Origin: Thauera sp. JM12B12
Lineage (GTDB): Bacteria; Pseudomonadota; Gammaproteobacteria; Burkholderiales; Rhodocyclaceae
NCBI RefSeq assembly: GCF_039614725.1
Contig: NZ_CP154859.1
Span: forward strand, 2,914,001-2,978,000
DNA length: 64,000 nucleotides
Direction: 5' to 3'
In this document: positions 7,792 to 17,373 of the stretch, one piece after another
Position numbering within the stretch: position 1 is the stretch's first letter
Layout of the letters: the number at the start of each line of letters is the position of its first letter
Translations under genes and position numbers: made by a program
Notes under the pieces: generated by a model
Told to the model about the DNA's origin: nothing
What the model saw: the letters and a program-made list of their open reading frames with translations, nothing else
The model's database searches: none

Positions 7792-9828
7792 ATGCCCGAT
7801 CCCGCGACCTACCCGACCGAAGACCTCCCGCTGGTGCTCGCCGGCCCCATGCTGCGCCGTGTCGAAAAGCAACGCGTCGTGCTGTGGCTCGCCACCCGCG
7901 CGGCGGTGCGCGCCCGCGTCGAGCTGGAGCTCGGCGGCGCGCAGCCGCTGCGCCTCGAGCCTGCGCCCGGCACGCCCGCCTGCCGCGTGCTCACGGCAGG
8001 CACGCGCCTGCACTACCTGCTGCTCGACCTCCGGCTCGATACCGAGCTGCCGGCCGGGCGCTGGATCGGCTACCGGGTCGCCCTCGCCGTGGACCGGACC
8101 GATGAGGCGTGCAGCGGGGACGATTGCGGCAGCGCGAACGCCCTGCAGTGGTTCGACACGCAAGCCTGGGCGCCGGATCTGTGCTATCCGGGGCGGGACA
8201 CCCCGGGCTTCGTGTTCGCGCCGCAGGTGGCGTCGCTGCTGCACGGCTCCTGCCGCAAGCCGCATCACCACGGCGGCGACGGCCTCGTGCGCGCCGACGC
8301 CCTGCTCGCCGAACTGGTCGCCCGCAATGCCCTCGACGCCGAACCCGCAGCGCAAACCGATGGTCTGCCGGCCTGGCCTTCGGCGCTGGTGATGACCGGC
8401 GACCAGATCTACGCCGACGACGTCGCCGGCCCGATGCTGCGCGCCATCCACGGCCTGATCAGGCACCTCGGCCTGCCGGTCGAGCGCCTCGAGGGCATCG
8501 AGGAGGCCGGCATTGCCGACGCCGACGCGCTCTACCGCCACCGCTACGGCTACTACCGCCGCGACGAGCTGCTGCCCCAGCACAAGCGCAACTACGCGCT
8601 GATCGAGGTCCTCTTCGGCGGCGTCGAGAAGCCGGTGTTCACCTCGGCGAGCGCACACAACCACCTGATCACGCTCGCCGAAGTGCTGGCGATGTACCTG
8701 CTGGTGTGGTCGCCCGAACCCTGGCGCGGACTCGACCTCGAACCGCCGCCCGGACTCGCCCCCGAGGACGCCGAGCGCTACGCCGACGAGCGCCGCGCGC
8801 TGGCAGCCTTCACCGCCGAGCTGCCGGCGGTGCGCCGGGTGCTCGCGCACATTCCGGTGGCGATGATCTTCGACGACCACGACGTCACCGACGACTGGAA
8901 CCTGAGCCGCGAATGGGAGGAGATCGCCTACGGCCACCCCTTCTCGCGCCGCATCATCGGCAACGCGCTGCTCGCCTATGCGCTCAACCAGGCCTGGGGC
9001 AACCGCCCGGAGACGCTCGACGACGAACGCTGCGCCCTGCTCCAGCGCGCGCTGACCGAGCCCGGCGGCGAGGTCCACGAGCAGTGCATCAAGGGCCTGC
9101 TGCACTTCGAGGGCTGGCACTACATCTGGCCGACCACGCCGCCGCTGGTGGTGATCGACACCCGCACCCAGCGCTGGCGTTCGGAACATGCCGCGCGCAG
9201 CCCCTCGGGGCTGATGGACTGGGAGTCACTGACCGACCTCCAGCACACCTTGCGCGATCTGCCCGCGGTGCTGCTGGTGTCGCCGGCGCCGATCTTCGGC
9301 GTCAAGCTGATCGAGGCCATCCAGCGCGTCTTCACCTGGTTCGGCCGCCCGCTGATGGTGGACGCCGAGAACTGGATGGCGCACCCGGGCTCGGCGCAGG
9401 CCATCCTCAACATCTTCCGCCACCGCAGGACGCCGCAGCATTTCGTGGTGCTGTCGGGCGACGTGCATTACTCCTTCGTCTACGACGTGGAGCTGCGCGG
9501 CCGGGTGCGCGGACCGGACATCTGGCAGATCTGCAGCAGCGGCGTGCGCAACGCGTTTCCGCCGCGCCTGCTCGCGGTGCTCGACCGCGTGAACCGGTGG
9601 CTTTATTCGCCGCGCTCGCCGCTGAACTGGCTCACCCGCCGCCGCCACATGCGCGTCACCCCGCGCCGCTACGAGGGCGCCGCGCAGGGCCGGCGCCTGC
9701 TCAACGGCGCCGGCATCGGCCTCGTGGAGCTGGACGCCGAGGGCGTGCCCTGGCGCATTCGCGAGCTCCTCGCCGACGGCCGCACGATCGCCTTCGAGCG
9801 CGACGAGGACGCGGCGCGCTGGGACTGA
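7792..9828 (+). CDS. PhoD-like metallophosphatase
   Basis: 678-aa protein with the metal-binding motifs of the alkaline phosphatase D/PhoD-like superfamily: 'GDQIYADD' (203-210), 'IFDDHDVTDDWN' (359-370) and 'SGDVHYSF' (555-562). There is no signal peptide or Tat motif, so unlike secreted PhoD it should be cytoplasmic. It is longer than classical PhoD and has an N-terminal beta-rich region (1-140). It would hydrolyse phosphodiesters or phosphomonoesters; substrate unknown. It stands alone between a regulatory operon and a DUF808 gene; TATAAC near 7750 may be its -10 element. The family call is firm and the exact reaction is not. Confidence 0.85.
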   Translation: MPDPATYPTEDLPLVLAGPMLRRVEKQRVVLWLATRAAVRARVELELGGAQPLRLEPAPGTPACRVLTAGTRLHYLLLDLRLDTELPAGRWIGYRVALAVDRTDEACSGDDCGSANALQWFDTQAWAPDLCYPGRDTPGFVFAPQVASLLHGSCRKPHHHGGDGLVRADALLAELVARNALDAEPAAQTDGLPAWPSALVMTGDQIYADDVAGPMLRAIHGLIRHLGLPVERLEGIEEAGIADADALYRHRYGYYRRDELLPQHKRNYALIEVLFGGVEKPVFTSASAHNHLITLAEVLAMYLLVWSPEPWRGLDLEPPPGLAPEDAERYADERRALAAFTAELPAVRRVLAHIPVAMIFDDHDVTDDWNLSREWEEIAYGHPFSRRIIGNALLAYALNQAWGNRPETLDDERCALLQRALTEPGGEVHEQCIKGLLHFEGWHYIWPTTPPLVVIDTRTQRWRSEHAARSPSGLMDWESLTDLQHTLRDLPAVLLVSPAPIFGVKLIEAIQRVFTWFGRPLMVDAENWMAHPGSAQAILNIFRHRRTPQHFVVLSGDVHYSFVYDVELRGRVRGPDIWQICSSGVRNAFPPRLLAVLDRVNRWLYSPRSPLNWLTRRRHMRVTPRRYEGAAQGRRLLNGAGIGLVELDAEGVPWRIRELLADGRTIAFERDEDAARWD

Positions 9829-9958
9829 GGCACACGCCCGGTCCGCGGTCCGTCCCGCCCGACCCGCGGGTTGCCGGGGACGCACGAAGCGACATGCGCC
9901 ACAGGCGCTCATGGATTTCTGTCACCATCGCGCCTCCTGCACTCACCACCCGCTCATC

Positions 9959-10870
9959 ATGGCCGGAACCACCCTGCTCGCACTGATCGACGACATCGCC
10001 ACCATCATGGACGACGTCGCCACCATGACCAAGGTCGCGGCCAAGAAGACCGCCGGCGTGCTCGGCGACGACCTCGCGCTCAACGCCCAGCAGGTCACCG
10101 GCGTGCAGGCCAGCCGCGAGCTGCCGGTGGTGTGGGCGGTGGCCAAGGGCTCGCTGGTGAACAAGGCCATCCTTGTGCCGGCCGCGCTGCTGATCAGCTG
10201 GCTGGCGCCGTGGCTGATCACCCCGCTGCTGATGCTGGGCGGCGCCTTCCTGTGCTTCGAGGGCTTCGAGAAGCTCGCCCACAAGTTCCTGCACCCGAAG
10301 CATGAGGTGGAAGCCGAGCATCGCGAGACGCTCGAGGCGCTGGCCGACCCCAACGTGGACCTGGTCGCCTTCGAGAAGGACAAGATGAAGGGCGCGGTGC
10401 GCACCGACTTCATCCTGTCGGCCGAGATCGTGGTGATCACCCTCGGCACCGTGGCCGCGGCCTCGCTCGGCCAGCGCGTGGCGGTCCTGGTGGGTATCTC
10501 GCTGCTGATGACGGTGGGCGTGTATGGGCTGGTGGCCGGCATCGTCAAGCTCGACGACCTCGGCCTGCACCTGCAGCGCAGCGCCTCGGCCGCCACCCGC
10601 AGCCTCGGCGGTGCGATCCTGGGCTTTGCGCCGTGGCTGATGAAGACGCTGTCGGTGGTCGGCACCGCGGCGATGTTCATGGTCGGCGGCGGCATCCTGC
10701 TGCACGGCTGGCCGAGCGCGGCGCATGCGGTGGAGCATTTCGCCGCAGGCTTCGGCAGCATCGGCGGCGCACTGATCAACACCGGCGCGGGGGCTGGCGT
10801 CGGAATCGTCGCCGGCGCGATCGTGCTCGCCGCGGTGATGATCGTGCAGAAGCTGCGCGGTACGGCCTGA
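9959..10870 (+). CDS. DUF808 (YedI-like) membrane protein
   Basis: 303-aa inner-membrane protein. The start 'MAGTTLLALIDDIATIMDDV' is the conserved N-terminus of DUF808/YedI, so ATG 9959 was chosen over an upstream in-frame ATG at 9911. 'KVAAKKTAGVLGDDLALNA' and 'ELPVVWAVAKGS' are typical family segments. Several hydrophobic helices are visible (around residues 65-100, 160-200, 215-250 and 270-298). No function is established for the family. Single gene, convergent with pqqE. Confidence 0.88.
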   Translation: MAGTTLLALIDDIATIMDDVATMTKVAAKKTAGVLGDDLALNAQQVTGVQASRELPVVWAVAKGSLVNKAILVPAALLISWLAPWLITPLLMLGGAFLCFEGFEKLAHKFLHPKHEVEAEHRETLEALADPNVDLVAFEKDKMKGAVRTDFILSAEIVVITLGTVAAASLGQRVAVLVGISLLMTVGVYGLVAGIVKLDDLGLHLQRSASAATRSLGGAILGFAPWLMKTLSVVGTAAMFMVGGGILLHGWPSAAHAVEHFAAGFGSIGGALINTGAGAGVGIVAGAIVLAAVMIVQKLRGTA

Positions 10871-10973
10871 CGCAGAGGCCCAGAGCCACGCGTGGGCGGA
10901 CCGCGCCGGCGCGCCAGTGGGGCCGTGTGTGACCGATTGTCCAGCGGGCGGATCGCAGACGCGAGGACGCGCG

Positions 10974-12131
10974 TCAGCCGTCCGGCTGCAGCAACCCGGC
11001 CTTGCGCCGGCGCGACTCCTCCGGCCCGCGGAACACCAGCGGACGCTCCACCACCGCCACTTCGCCACGCTCGGCACGCTCGACCGCCTCGACTACCTTG
11101 TGATGTGCGGGTGACTTGTCGCACACCGGGTCGGCCGCAGCCGGGTCGCCGGTGAGCATGAAGGCCTGGCAGCGGCAGCCGCCGAGGTCCTTCTCCTTCT
11201 CCGGGCAACTGCGGCAGGGTTCCTTCATCCAGCCCTTGCCCCGATAGCGGTTGAAGCCCTCGGACTCGTACCAGATGCGGCGCACGTCCATGTCGCGCAC
11301 GTTGGGGAAGGCCAGCCCGGGCAGCATGCGCGCGGTGTGGCAGGGCAAGGCGGTGCCGTCGGGGGTGACGGTGAGGAAGACGTTGCCCCAGCCGTTCATG
11401 CACTTCTTCGGCCGCGTCTCGTGATAGTCGGGCACGACGAAGAAGATGCGGATGCGGTCGCCATAGCGCTCGCGGCGCTCATTGGTGACACGCTCGGCGC
11501 GCTCGATCTGTTCGCGCGAGGGCAGCAGCTGGTCGCGGTTCAACATCGCCCACGAGTAGTACTGGCTGTTGGCGAGCTCCAGGTATTCGGCGCCGAGCTC
11601 CACCGCCATGTCGATGATGCGGTCGATGTAGTCGATGTTCAGGCGATGGATCACGCAGTTCATCACCATCGGCCAGCCATGGTCCTTGATGATCGCCGCC
11701 ACCTTCTGCTTGAGCTCGAAGGTGCGGGTGTGCGACAGGAAGTCGTTGAGTTCCCTGGTGGAATCCTGGAACGAGAGCTGGATGTGGTCGAGGCCGGCGT
11801 CCTTCAGCGCCCGCGCCCGCGCGTCCGTCAGGCCCACACCCGAGGTCAGCAGGTTGGTGTAGAAGCCGAGCTTGTGCGCCTCGGCCACCAGCACCTCGAG
11901 GTCATCGCGCAGTAGCGGCTCGCCGCCGGAGAAGCCGCACTGCACGCTGCCCGCCGCGCGCGCCTCGCGCAGCACGCGCAGCCAGTCCTCGGTGGCGAGC
12001 TCGTCCGGGGTGTGGGCGAAATCGACCGGGTTGTAGCAGAACACGCAGTGCAGCGGGCAGCGGTAGGTCAGTTCTGCGAGCAGCCACAGCGGCGGGCCGG
12101 GCTGGGCAGGAGCAGTCTGGGGCGCATTCAT
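10974..12131 (-). CDS. pqqE: PQQ biosynthesis radical SAM protein PqqE
   Basis: 385-aa radical SAM enzyme that forms the C-C crosslink between Glu and Tyr of the PqqA peptide, with PqqD as chaperone. The radical SAM cluster motif CPLHCVFC has Cys at 25, 29 and 32; 'GFSGGEPLLR' follows near 66-75. The C-terminal SPASM region carries the cluster Cys residues in 'KCMNGWGN', 'CHTARML', 'CRSCPEKEKDLGGCRC' and 'DPVCDKS'. The start ATG 12131 is 9 bp after the pqqD stop. Last gene of the pqqABCDE operon; no pqqF or pqqG protease gene follows. Confidence 0.96.
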   Translation of the reverse strand: MNAPQTAPAQPGPPLWLLAELTYRCPLHCVFCYNPVDFAHTPDELATEDWLRVLREARAAGSVQCGFSGGEPLLRDDLEVLVAEAHKLGFYTNLLTSGVGLTDARARALKDAGLDHIQLSFQDSTRELNDFLSHTRTFELKQKVAAIIKDHGWPMVMNCVIHRLNIDYIDRIIDMAVELGAEYLELANSQYYSWAMLNRDQLLPSREQIERAERVTNERRERYGDRIRIFFVVPDYHETRPKKCMNGWGNVFLTVTPDGTALPCHTARMLPGLAFPNVRDMDVRRIWYESEGFNRYRGKGWMKEPCRSCPEKEKDLGGCRCQAFMLTGDPAAADPVCDKSPAHHKVVEAVERAERGEVAVVERPLVFRGPEESRRRKAGLLQPDG

Positions 12132-12140
12132 GGCCTCACC

Positions 12141-12425
12141 TCACACGTCGATCCACTGCTGCTTGCGCGCCAGCTCGAGGAAGGCGACCACGTCGGCTTC
12201 CAGTCCGGTGGTGGCGAAGGCCTGCTCCAGGTCGGCGACCACCTCGGTCACGCTGCGCGCGCCGTCGCAGCGGCGCAGGATCTCGCCCGCGCTCTGGTTG
12301 AGCTTGACCATGCCTTCCGGGTAGAGCAGCACCCAGGCCTGCTGCGCCTCCTCCCACTGCAGGCGGAAGCGCCTGGACACGCGCGGGGTGGCGGCCGCGT
12401 CGATGGTCGTGGCGGCGTCGCTCAT
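12141..12425 (-). CDS. pqqD: PQQ biosynthesis peptide chaperone PqqD
   Basis: 94-aa RiPP recognition element that binds the PqqA precursor and presents it to PqqE. The body, '[20 protein letters not shown]' then '[17 protein letters not shown]' and '[10 protein letters not shown]', is the usual PqqD winged-helix sequence at normal length. Its ATG (12425-12423) overlaps the pqqC TGA by 4 bp, and pqqE begins 9 bp downstream. Confidence 0.95.
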   Translation of the reverse strand: MSDAATTIDAAATPRVSRRFRLQWEEAQQAWVLLYPEGMVKLNQSAGEILRRCDGARSVTEVVADLEQAFATTGLEADVVAFLELARKQQWIDV

Positions 12426-13222
12426 GGCGCCGTCCCCTTGCGCGGGCCGACGATCGCAACCTCGCACTGGCTCAGCATGATCGCGTCGGCCATCGCCCAC
12501 AGCACGTCGAGCTTGAACTGCAGGATGTCGAGCGCGCGCTGCTGCATCGCCCGGCTCTGGCTGAAGTAGTCGAGCGTGAAGCGCAGGCCGTGCTCGACGT
12601 CGCGCCGCGCCTGGGTGAGGCGGTTGCGGAAGTACTGCAGGCCGGTGGTATCCACCCAGGGGTAATGCGTGGGCCAGGTGTCCAGGCGCTGCTGGTGGAT
12701 GTGCGGCGCGAAGAGCTCGGTGAGGCTCGAGGCCACCGCCTCCTGCCAAGGGCGCTGGCGGGCGAAGTTGATGTAGGCGTCGACCGCGAAGCGCGTTGCC
12801 GGCGCGACGAAGCGCAGCGAGGTGACGTCGTCGCGGGAGAGCCCGGTCGCCTCGCCCAGCCGGATCCAGGCCTCGATGCCGCCGGGGTCCTTCACGTCGC
12901 CGATCTCGAAGCCATCATGGTCGAGGATGCGCTGGATCCATTCGCGGCGGATCGCGCGCTCCGGGCAGTTGGACAGGATGGCGGCGTCCTTCACCGGGAT
13001 CGAGATCTGGTAGTAGAAGCGGTTCGCCACCCAGCCCTGGAGTTGTTCGCGGGTGAGCTTGCCCTCGGCCATCATCACGTGGAAGGGGTGGTAGATGTGG
13101 TAGCTCGTGCCCTTCTCGCGCAGCAGGGCCTCGAACTCGGCTGGGCTCCATGGCGGCAGGTCGTCGGCGCGGGCGGCGAGCGCCGCGGTGTGCTCGATGC
13201 TCGTTTGCTCGATGTAGCTCAC
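12422..13222 (-). CDS. pqqC: Pyrroloquinoline-quinone synthase PqqC
   Basis: Cofactor-free oxidase for the last step of PQQ synthesis (ring closure and oxidation of AHQQ), 266 aa. The sequence has '[20 protein letters not shown]', '[20 protein letters not shown]' and '[20 protein letters not shown]', the active-site segments of PqqC. GTG 13222-13220 overlaps the pqqB TGA by 4 bp (GTGA), which decides the start and indicates coupling. It is slightly longer than typical (~250 aa) because of an extended N-terminus. Confidence 0.95.
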   Translation of the reverse strand: MSYIEQTSIEHTAALAARADDLPPWSPAEFEALLREKGTSYHIYHPFHVMMAEGKLTREQLQGWVANRFYYQISIPVKDAAILSNCPERAIRREWIQRILDHDGFEIGDVKDPGGIEAWIRLGEATGLSRDDVTSLRFVAPATRFAVDAYINFARQRPWQEAVASSLTELFAPHIHQQRLDTWPTHYPWVDTTGLQYFRNRLTQARRDVEHGLRFTLDYFSQSRAMQQRALDILQFKLDVLWAMADAIMLSQCEVAIVGPRKGTAP

Positions 13223-14133
13223 AGCGCGATCTCCATGCCGTCGTAGGCGACCTCGATGCCGTGCACTGCCAGTTCGGCACGCTCGCGGCTGTCCTCGTCG
13301 AGGATCGGGTTGGTGTTGTTGATGTGGATCAGCACCTTGCGCGTGGTCGCTGGCAGCTTGTCCAGCCACTCCAGCATGCCGCCGGGGCCGGATTGCGGCA
13401 GGTGGCCCATGGCGCGCGAGGTCTTCTGCGAGGCGCCGAGGCGGATCATCTCGTCGTCGGTCCACAAGGTGCCATCGACCAGCACGCAGTCGGCGGCCTG
13501 CATGGCTTCCCAGACGTGGGGTTCCATCTCGCCCAGGCCGGGCGCGTAGAACAGGCGCTTGCCGCTGGCCGCATCGATGAGCGTGACGCCGATGTTGTCT
13601 CCCGGCTGCGGGCGGTCGCGGTGCGGCGAGTACGGCGGCGCATTGCTGGTCAGCGCCAGCGCCTCGAAGCCGAGGCCGGGCACGCCCTCGATGGCGAAGC
13701 GCGCCTGGAGCGGCAGCTCGCGCCAATTGATGCCGCTGTAGTGGCCGAGCACGCGGAACACCGGGTTGCCCACCGACAGGTCCTCGCGCACGCACGCGGT
13801 GCACCACACCGGCCAAGGCTGGCGGTGCTCGCGCAGCATGTAGAGGCCGGTGGTGTGGTCGATCTGGGCGTCGATCAGCACGATCGCGGCGATGCCGGTG
13901 TCGCGCAGCGCACGCGCCGGCTGCAGCGCGGGGAAGCTGCGGATCTGCTGCAGCACGTCAGGCGAGGCGTTGAACAGCACCCAGTTCTCGTCGTCACCGC
14001 TGGCGGCGATCGACGACTGGGTGCGGGCCTGGGCGCGGATGCGTCCCTTGCGCAGGCCGTCGCAGTTGGGGCAGTTGCAGTTCCACTGCGGAAAGCCGCC
14101 ACCGGCGGCGGAACCGAGCACGCGGATCTTCAT
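13219..14133 (-). CDS. pqqB: PQQ biosynthesis protein PqqB
   Basis: 304-aa metallo-beta-lactamase-fold protein, proposed to hydroxylate the tyrosine-derived part of the PQQ intermediate. It begins '[19 protein letters not shown]' with the following 'NCPNC' zinc-type site, and has '[10 protein letters not shown]', '[17 protein letters not shown]' and 'HINNTNPIL', all diagnostic of PqqB. ATG 14133 was chosen over an upstream in-frame start because AGGAG sits just upstream and the conserved N-terminus begins here. It is separated from pqqA by 115 bp with a terminator-like hairpin, and coupled to pqqC by GTGA. Confidence 0.96.
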   Translation of the reverse strand: MKIRVLGSAAGGGFPQWNCNCPNCDGLRKGRIRAQARTQSSIAASGDDENWVLFNASPDVLQQIRSFPALQPARALRDTGIAAIVLIDAQIDHTTGLYMLREHRQPWPVWCTACVREDLSVGNPVFRVLGHYSGINWRELPLQARFAIEGVPGLGFEALALTSNAPPYSPHRDRPQPGDNIGVTLIDAASGKRLFYAPGLGEMEPHVWEAMQAADCVLVDGTLWTDDEMIRLGASQKTSRAMGHLPQSGPGGMLEWLDKLPATTRKVLIHINNTNPILDEDSRERAELAVHGIEVAYDGMEIAL

Positions 14134-14196
14134 CGGTTCTCCTGGGGCATGCGCGACACGCGGACGCACGTGGCGGCACGCATGCGAGGCGCACGC

Positions 14197-14237
14197 AAAA
14201 AGGGCGACGTGGCGCGGGGACGCGCGCCGCGCCGCCC
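14197..14237 (-). terminator. Attenuator-like hairpin between pqqA and pqqB
   Basis: On the minus strand an 11-bp GC stem (14234-14237 with 14202-14205, and 14227-14233 with 14211-14217, with a 5-base bulge) is followed by five U (14201-14197). It starts ~11 bases after the pqqA stop. Partial termination here would give more pqqA than pqqBCDE message, matching the known need for excess precursor peptide in PQQ operons. Confidence 0.6.
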
Positions 14238-14248
14238 CGGATCACGCC

Positions 14249-14323
14249 TCAGCGGTTGGCGATGTACATGGTGATTTCAAAGCCGAAGCGCATGTCGCTG
14301 GCGGTCGGGGTTTCCCATTTCAT
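14249..14323 (-). CDS. pqqA: PQQ precursor peptide PqqA
   Basis: 24-residue ribosomal precursor MKWETPTASDMRFGFEITMY followed by IANR. The conserved Glu16 and Tyr20 (E-x3-Y in 'FEITMY') are the residues that PqqE crosslinks to become PQQ. CAGGAG stands ~7 bases before the ATG. First gene of the leftward pqqABCDE operon. Too short for most automatic gene callers. Confidence 0.96.
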   Translation of the reverse strand: MKWETPTASDMRFGFEITMYIANR

Positions 14324-14442
14324 GGTCGTCTCCTGTCTGGTCTCTGGGTGGGCTCGGCGCCGCTTGCAGGCACCGCCGACCGGTTCGCCGGCCGTGTGTG
14401 TAAGAGTGACTGGACGCGGAATAATTCGCATCGCGAAAGTGC

Positions 14443-14479
14443 GGAACCTGGCCTCATGAAAATCTTGAGGCCGGGTTCC
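14443..14479. other. Strong hairpin between the ATPase gene and pqqA
   Basis: GGAACC-T-GGCCTCA (14443-14456) and TGAGGCC-G-GGTTCC (14466-14479) form a 14-bp stem with one mismatch and a 9-base loop. It lies 27 bp past the ATPase stop and 120 bp upstream of pqqA. There is no U-run in either direction, so it may be a processed terminator or a protein-binding dyad in the pqq promoter region. Confidence 0.5.
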
Positions 14480-14505
14480 ATCGCCGGTGCGCACCCTGGG
14501 CCGGC

Positions 14506-17211
14506 TCAGCGCAGCAGCCGCCACAGCAGTTTGCGCGCCTCTTCGAGCAGCAGGGTCGTGGACGCGACGGCAGTGGCGACCAGCCAGTCGTTCGCGCCCA
14601 GGTCGACGGTATCGAACACGGCCTGCGCCGGCGCCCAATGCACCACGACGATCTGCAGCAGCACCACGCCGAGCAGCGCGAGCCATAGCTTCCCGTTGCT
14701 GAAGAACTGGCGGTTGAACGCGCTGCCGTGCTCGGTGCGCGCGTTGAAGATGTTGAAGAACTGGAAGAGCACGAAGGTGGTGAAGGCCAGCGTCATCGCA
14801 CGGGCGGTGTCGCCCGCGGCCATCGCCCACGCATAGACGCCGAGCGTACCCACGGCCATGGTCAGGCCGTACAGCGCGATGCGCCACATGCGTTGCGGCG
14901 ACAGGATGGCGGCATCGTCCGAGCGCGGTGGCTGGTCCATGATCCCCGGGCGGGCGGGCTCCACGCCGAGCGTCATCGCCGGCGGGCCGTCCATGATGAT
15001 GTTCACCCACAGGATCTGGACCGCGGTAAACGGCGTCGCAAGCCCCATGAAGGGCGCCCCGAGCACGGTCAGGATGGCACCGATGTTGGTCGACAGCTGG
15101 AAGCGGACGAACTTGACGATGTTCTCGTAGATCGTCCGTCCTTCGCGCACGGCACGCACGATGGAGGCGAAGTTGTCGTCGGTGAGCACCAGGGTGGCGG
15201 CTTCCTTGGTGACTTCGGTGCCGGTGATGCCCATCGCCACGCCGATGTCGGCACGCTTGAGCGCCGGGGCGTCATTGACGCCGTCACCAGTCATCGCGAC
15301 GACGTCGCCGCGCCGCTGCAGCGACTCCACGATGCGCATCTTGTGCTCCGGCGCCACGCGGGCGAACACCGCGCTGCGCTCGACCAGGGCGGCGGTGGCG
15401 TCCTCGCCCAGGCCCTCGAGCTCGCGCCCCTCATGCACCTCGCCGACCAGGCCGAGCTCGCGCGCGATGGCGGCGGCGGTGAGCGGATGGTCGCCGGTGA
15501 TCATCTTCACCCGGATGCCCGCGGCGTGGCACTGCGCGATCGACTCGCGCGCCTCGGGGCGCGGCGGATCGATGATGCCGACGAGGCCGTACAGGCTGAG
15601 CTCGCTCACCCAGCCCATCAGGTCGCCGGCGGGGTCGAAGGCGTGCGCCGGGATGCGCCGCCCGGCAAGCGCAAGCACCCGCATCGCCCCCTCGGCGAGT
15701 TCCTGGTTGGACTTCAGCAGCGCGGCCCGTGCGTCGGCATCGAGCGCAAGCTCGCCCTGGGCGCCCTGTACGTGCGCAGCGCGCGCGAGCAGCACGTCGG
15801 GGGCGCCCTTCACCCACACCTGTACCGCGTCGCCGTCCCGATGGAAGGTCGCCATGAACTTGTATGCGGAGTCGAAGGGCAACTCGGCGATCCGGGGCGT
15901 GCGCTCGCTCTGCGCTGCGGGATCGACGCCCGCCTTGACGGCGAGCGCCAGCAAGGCCCCCTCGGTGGGGTCGCCGATGAGCTGGCCGTCCTGCAGGCGG
16001 GCGTCGGCGCACAGGGCCGCCGGGAGCAGGAATGCGCGAAGCTCGGGGCCCGCGGCACGAGCTTCCTCGTCGAGGATGCGGCCGGAAGCCACGTAGCCTT
16101 CGCCCTCGATGACGTAGCTGCGCCCAGCGACGCGCAGCGCGCGGGCCGTCATCTCGTTCAGCGTCAGGGTGCCGGTCTTGTCCGAACAGATCACCGTGGT
16201 GCACCCGAGCGTCTCGACCGCCGCGAGTTTCTTCACGATGACGTGGCGCCGCGCCATGCGATGCATGCCGAGCGCAAGCGTCACCGTGACCACGGCAGGC
16301 AGGCCCTCGGGAATCGCCGCCACGGCAAGGGCGATCGCGGTCATCGCGGTGGTGACGAGGTCATCGCCGCGCATCAGGCCGGCCACGAACATCAGCCCGA
16401 CGACGACGGCGGCGATGAACGCGAGCCGCTTGCCGAGGGCGTCGAGCTGCAGCTGCAGGGGCGTCGCCGATTCGGCCGTCTGCGCGAGCAAGCCGGCCAG
16501 CCGGCCCATCTCGGTGTGCATGCCGGTAGCGGTCACCACGGCTTCGATGCGACCGCGGGTGAGCACCGTGTTCATGAACACCATGCCGACACGGTCGGCG
16601 AGCGGGGCCGCTGCATCGCTCGCCTCGGCGGTCTTGCCCACCGCCTGGCTCTCGCCGGTCAGCGCCGCCTCGGCGACCTCGGCACCATGCGCCTGCAGCA
16701 CCCGGGCATCGGCCGGCACACGATCGCCCGCTTCGAGGAGCAAGACGTCACCGGGCACGAGCTCGTCGGCAGGCACGATCCGGGGCTCGCCCTCGCGTCG
16801 CACCCGCGCGCTCGGCGCCAGCATGCCGCGCAGGGCGGCGAGGGCGTTCTCCGCCCGACGCTCCTGGAGGAAGCCCAGCGTGGCGTTGAGCAGCACGACG
16901 ACGGCGATCACTGCGGCGTCCTTGATGTCGCCGATCAGTCCCGCGAGCAGCGCGGCGCCGATCAGGATGCCGACCAGGACGCTCCTGAACTGGTCGAGGA
17001 ACTTCAGCCACAGGGAGCGAGGCGGTGTTTCCGCGAGGCGGTTCGGCCCGTGGCGCTGCAGACGCGCGGCGACCTCCTCCTGCCGCAGTCCGGTCGCAGG
17101 CTCGACCTCGAGCTCACGGCAGACGATGTCGGCAGGGCGAGCGTGCCAGGGTTCGGACGGATCACCCGGGATCGCTCCCGAGGCGGGGTTCTCTCCACTG
17201 CGATCGATCAT
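14506..17211 (-). CDS. PMR1/SPCA-type Ca2+/Mn2+ P-type ATPase
   Basis: 901-aa P2-type cation pump. Actuator motif TGES is at ~185-188, the phosphorylation motif DKTGTLT at ~344-350, 'KGAPDVLL' in the nucleotide domain and hinge 'TGDGVNDAPALK' near 635. Ion-site residues: M4 'AAIPEGLPAV' keeps the Glu, M6 'WVNIIMDGPPA' keeps Asn and Asp in the SPCA/PMR1 pattern rather than the SERCA one, pointing to a single Ca2+/Mn2+ site. ATG 17211 (GAGAGG upstream) was preferred to a TTG six codons earlier. Next to the pqq genes; PQQ dehydrogenases need Ca2+, so a functional link is conceivable but unproven. Confidence 0.88.
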   Translation of the reverse strand: MIDRSGENPASGAIPGDPSEPWHARPADIVCRELEVEPATGLRQEEVAARLQRHGPNRLAETPPRSLWLKFLDQFRSVLVGILIGAALLAGLIGDIKDAAVIAVVVLLNATLGFLQERRAENALAALRGMLAPSARVRREGEPRIVPADELVPGDVLLLEAGDRVPADARVLQAHGAEVAEAALTGESQAVGKTAEASDAAAPLADRVGMVFMNTVLTRGRIEAVVTATGMHTEMGRLAGLLAQTAESATPLQLQLDALGKRLAFIAAVVVGLMFVAGLMRGDDLVTTAMTAIALAVAAIPEGLPAVVTVTLALGMHRMARRHVIVKKLAAVETLGCTTVICSDKTGTLTLNEMTARALRVAGRSYVIEGEGYVASGRILDEEARAAGPELRAFLLPAALCADARLQDGQLIGDPTEGALLALAVKAGVDPAAQSERTPRIAELPFDSAYKFMATFHRDGDAVQVWVKGAPDVLLARAAHVQGAQGELALDADARAALLKSNQELAEGAMRVLALAGRRIPAHAFDPAGDLMGWVSELSLYGLVGIIDPPRPEARESIAQCHAAGIRVKMITGDHPLTAAAIARELGLVGEVHEGRELEGLGEDATAALVERSAVFARVAPEHKMRIVESLQRRGDVVAMTGDGVNDAPALKRADIGVAMGITGTEVTKEAATLVLTDDNFASIVRAVREGRTIYENIVKFVRFQLSTNIGAILTVLGAPFMGLATPFTAVQILWVNIIMDGPPAMTLGVEPARPGIMDQPPRSDDAAILSPQRMWRIALYGLTMAVGTLGVYAWAMAAGDTARAMTLAFTTFVLFQFFNIFNARTEHGSAFNRQFFSNGKLWLALLGVVLLQIVVVHWAPAQAVFDTVDLGANDWLVATAVASTTLLLEEARKLLWRLLR

Positions 17212-17373
17212 GAGCCTCTCTTCGTTCAAGCCTTTTGCATCAGGATACCTTCCGCAACGCGCGCCAGGTCGGCCTGCCGCACCCGCACGTACGCGCCACC
17301 GCCGGGTACCATCGGCGGGCAGCGTCTCGACACCCTCTTACCCCGCAACGTTCCCGGAACTGCTCCCGACGCC

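Noticed and set aside
14324..14505. Sigma-54 promoter for pqqA (GGCGGTGCCTGC on the minus strand)
   Set aside because: The distance between the GG and GC is wrong for sigma-54 (not N10), and no other -24/-12 match was seen.
17212..17229. TTG start six codons upstream for the P-type ATPase
   Set aside because: An ATG at 17211 with GAGAGG upstream is a better start and the extra residues add nothing conserved.
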